From Emticicia aquatilis (lineage in GTDB: Bacteria; Bacteroidota; Bacteroidia; Cytophagales; Spirosomataceae): 64,000 nucleotides of DNA. Positions within the stretch are counted from its first letter, which is position 1; every line of letters begins with the position of its first letter. Location of the stretch: the NCBI RefSeq assembly GCF_014644295.1, contig NZ_BMKK01000002.1, positions 434,001-498,000 of the forward strand, read 5' to 3'. Positions 62,014 through 64,000 of the stretch are shown here, piece by piece. A model generated the notes under the pieces. It had not been told where the DNA came from. It saw only the letters and a program-made list of their open reading frames with translations, and did not search any database. Both the position numbers and the translations under genes were made by a program.

Positions 62014-62907
62014 ATGAAATTCAGACCATTATTTATACTTTTATTTTTAGTGTGTGGGCAGAAATTGTTCGCCCAAACTAAAATTGTCGCTCAGAAATTC
62101 AATTCAAAAATTGATGTCCTCATAAATAATAATCTATTCACGAGTTATATTTTATCAGAAGACGAAAAATATCCATTTTTCTTTCCAGTCAATGGGCCTT
62201 CAAACGCAAGCGTAACATCCATGCGAAATGCCAATTATCCGCACCATAGTTCATTATTTTTTGGTTGTGATAAGGTAAACGGCGGCAATTATTGGCAAGA
62301 AGGACTCGAAAGAGGTCAAATAGTGTCGATAAGAGCCGATGTAATCGAGTCGGGAAATGATAAAGTTATCATTGAAAATGAATGTATTTGGCGAAGACCA
62401 AATGCCAATGCTCCGATTAAAGATACACGCAAGATAACGATTACGGCCCCTTCAAAAGAATTGTATCAAATAGATTTCGATGTAACTCTCGAAATGCTCA
62501 TGGATGTAATCATTGAGAAAACCAATCACTCACTCTTTAGTGGAAGAATGGACGCTGATTTGGCAGTAATAAACGGTGGTACTATGCTCAATTCAAATGG
62601 TGAAAAAGGAGAAAAAGAAACATTTGGAAAAAAAGCTACTTGGATAGATTTTTATGGAAAACGTGGCGATAAACAAGAAGGAATGGCTATTTTGCAACAC
62701 CCATCCAACGAGTGGTATCCTGCACCTTGGTTTACTCGTGATTATGGTTTTTTCTCGCCTACACCAATGTATTGGCCGCAAAATGATAAAGAAACTACAT
62801 TAAAAAAAGGTCAAACAATCAAATTAAAGTATCGTGTCTTGGTTCATTCAGGCGACACATCAAGTGCCAAAATTGCCGAACAATTTGAAAAATATAAATT
62901 AGAGTAA
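62014..62907 (+). CDS. exported DUF6807/PmoA-like protein
   Basis: A 297-residue exported protein (signal ending KLFAQ). The sequence YPFFFPVNGPSNASVTSMR, then YPHHSSLFFGCDKVNGGNYW and later HPSNEWYPAPWFTRDYGFFS matches the family called PmoA-related or DUF6807, beta-sandwich proteins often beside Gfo/Idh/MocA oxidoreductases and sugar isomerases in Bacteroidota. Function is not established; the conserved His/Trp/Asn set suggests sugar binding or lysis. I start at the ATG at 62014 rather than a TTG five codons earlier. It lies 65 bp after the previous gene. Confidence 0.8.
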   Translation: MKFRPLFILLFLVCGQKLFAQTKIVAQKFNSKIDVLINNNLFTSYILSEDEKYPFFFPVNGPSNASVTSMRNANYPHHSSLFFGCDKVNGGNYWQEGLERGQIVSIRADVIESGNDKVIIENECIWRRPNANAPIKDTRKITITAPSKELYQIDFDVTLEMLMDVIIEKTNHSLFSGRMDADLAVINGGTMLNSNGEKGEKETFGKKATWIDFYGKRGDKQEGMAILQHPSNEWYPAPWFTRDYGFFSPTPMYWPQNDKETTLKKGQTIKLKYRVLVHSGDTSSAKIAEQFEKYKLE

Positions 62908-62989
62908 CAAGAATTACGATTGAATCTAATGACGATTTACGAATTCTACAAAATTGGAAAACAGAAACTCAACCTTAACAATTAAATAA

Positions 62990-64000
62990 ATGGAACGCAG
63001 AAAATTTATTGGTCAAACACTTACAGGTGTAGCAGCCGCAGCGTTTGGCATTCCAACAATCGTACCATCAACGGTTTTTGGTAAAAATGCCCCAAGTAAT
63101 AAAATCAATATTGGTCAAATTGGCTGCGGACGCATTGGCCGTGACCACGATATGGTTGGTACAATGCAGCACGATGTGGCTCGTATTATGGCCGTTTGTG
63201 ATTTAGACCAAAATCGTCTCAAAGATGGAAAGCTCCTTGTAGAAAATTATTACAAGAAAAAAACAGGTCAAGACAACTATGTAGATGTAAAAATGTATGA
63301 CGATTACCGTGAAATGCTCTTAAATAAAGACATTGATGCAGTAATTATCAGTACCCCTGACTTTTGGCACGCCCAACCAGCCATTGAAGCAGCTTTGGCA
63401 GGAAAAGATATCTATTTGCAAAAACCAACTTCATTGACAGTTTCTGAAGGACGCTTACTGAGCAATGTAATCAAAAAAACTGGAAGGATTTTACAAGTTG
63501 GAACACAGCAACGTTCTTCACCACAATTCAGAATTGCGGCTGAATTAGTACGCAATGGACGTATCGGAAAATTACATACTGTGAAAGTTGGACTCCCAGG
63601 CGACCCAGCAGGACCAACATTCCCAGCAATGCCAGTTCCGAAAGGATTCAACTATGATATGTGGCTCGGTTCAACACCAGAAATGCCCTACACTGAAAAT
63701 GCTGTGCATCCACAAGTAGGATATGGCCGCCCAGGTTGGTTACGCATAGAACAATTTGGAGCGGGAATGATTACAGGTTGGGGACAACACCATTTCGACT
63801 CTGCCGCTTGGGGTATGAACACTGAATATACAGGTCCAACAACCTTACAAGCAGTAGCAGAATTCCCGAAAAGTGGTAATTGGAATGTTCATGGTGACTT
63901 TATGGTTAAAGCTGATTACGCCAACGGTGTGACGATGTACACCAGCGGAGGCTTCCCTAATGGAATCAGATACGAAGGAACAGAAGGTTGGATTTTTGTC
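62990..64000 (+). CDS. Tat-exported Gfo/Idh/MocA oxidoreductase, partial
   Basis: 337 residues are visible and the frame runs off the right edge. The N-terminus MERRKFIGQTLTGVAAAAFG is a Tat signal. The Rossmann domain has INIGQIGCGRIGRDH (GxGxxG), and the catalytic EKP-type position is seen in DIYLQKPTSLT (Gln in place of Glu). The C-terminal sheet domain follows from about residue 150, including GWGQHHFDSAAWGM. Tat export implies a folded, NAD(P)-loaded enzyme in the periplasm, as in glucose-fructose oxidoreductase-like and 3-keto-glycoside-forming members. It ends the visible operon, 82 bp after the DUF6807 gene. Confidence 0.9.
   Translation, partial: MERRKFIGQTLTGVAAAAFGIPTIVPSTVFGKNAPSNKINIGQIGCGRIGRDHDMVGTMQHDVARIMAVCDLDQNRLKDGKLLVENYYKKKTGQDNYVDVKMYDDYREMLLNKDIDAVIISTPDFWHAQPAIEAALAGKDIYLQKPTSLTVSEGRLLSNVIKKTGRILQVGTQQRSSPQFRIAAELVRNGRIGKLHTVKVGLPGDPAGPTFPAMPVPKGFNYDMWLGSTPEMPYTENAVHPQVGYGRPGWLRIEQFGAGMITGWGQHHFDSAAWGMNTEYTGPTTLQAVAEFPKSGNWNVHGDFMVKADYANGVTMYTSGGFPNGIRYEGTEGWIFV

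Noticed and set aside
1-64000. tRNA, rRNA, insertion sequences, prophage or integrase genes
   Set aside because: I read the gene gaps for cloverleaf or transposase sequences and found none. A short tRNA-like or ncRNA gene cannot be fully excluded without a covariance search.

Overview
The window looks like a chromosomal segment of an AT-rich Bacteroidota, most likely a Cytophagales/Spirosomaceae-type freshwater or soil bacterium (Emticicia, Arcicella and Flectobacillus are the kind I have in mind; the genus is an inference). The basis is the protein families: a DUF5686 protein with a carboxypeptidase-like N-terminus, a bacterial GH3-family protein, an HslV with the Bacteroidota-type N-terminus, a WxcM/FdtA cupin, NIPSNAP, a VPS10-like BNR protein, Gfo/Idh/MocA and GMC sugar oxidoreductases, and bicupins. 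Promoter-like TAnnTTTG boxes and weak ribosome binding sites also fit. I see no rRNA, tRNA, CRISPR array, insertion sequence or prophage.

Region 1 (1-15.9 kb) is core and housekeeping: the end of dnaB, murI, an acetyltransferase, surE, a GH3-family acyl-adenylate enzyme, a DPM1-like glycosyltransferase paired with a GT-C-like membrane protein, the pyruvate dehydrogenase E2 subunit (two lipoyl domains), hslV, a WxcM-type cupin, another large membrane protein, a NagB-like isomerase and a DUF5686 outer-membrane protein. Strong hairpin terminators separate several of these units.

Region 2 (16.0-37.3 kb) is the most distinctive part. Three tandem paralogous TPR sensor histidine kinases are followed by a LuxR/NarL-type response regulator. 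The middle kinase has Gln where the phospho-acceptor His should be, and the three genes look mosaic. The regulator gene and the next gene, a secreted fibre-like protein, share a 26-bp upstream element (one mismatch) at the same distance from a -7 box, which suggests co-regulation. Then come a stand-alone LytTR regulator, a secreted protein with a C1q-like C-terminus, an outer-membrane barrel candidate, a secreted protein of about 2050 residues, a multi-FN3 protein and a repeat lipoprotein with an exact 312-bp period. I read this as a signalling module next to a large surface-structure module whose function is unknown.

Region 3 (37.3-48.6 kb) is mixed metabolism: a PLP-dependent ACC deaminase/D-cysteine desulfhydrase type enzyme, an RluD-like pseudouridine synthase, an SSAT-like acetyltransferase, a divergent J-domain protein, a YdjC deacetylase, a NIPSNAP protein, a serine hydrolase, a DoxX protein, a fructokinase next to a GH32 fructanase, and a lipoprotein with secreted repeats.

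Region 4 (48.7-64.0 kb) is a carbohydrate locus rich in exported oxidoreductases: a BNR/VPS10 protein, a TIM-barrel sugar isomerase/epimerase, a GMC oxidoreductase with its Tat-type small subunit, a bicupin, a GH9 glucanase, an aldo/keto reductase and a LacI-family regulator with an unusual N-terminal zinc ribbon. Across a 573-bp intergenic region holding a 34-bp dyad operator candidate lie two Gfo/Idh/MocA oxidoreductases and a DUF6807/PmoA-like protein. The set resembles the oxidative (3-keto) glycoside breakdown routes described in Bacteroidota; this is inferred from gene content and no substrate can be named.
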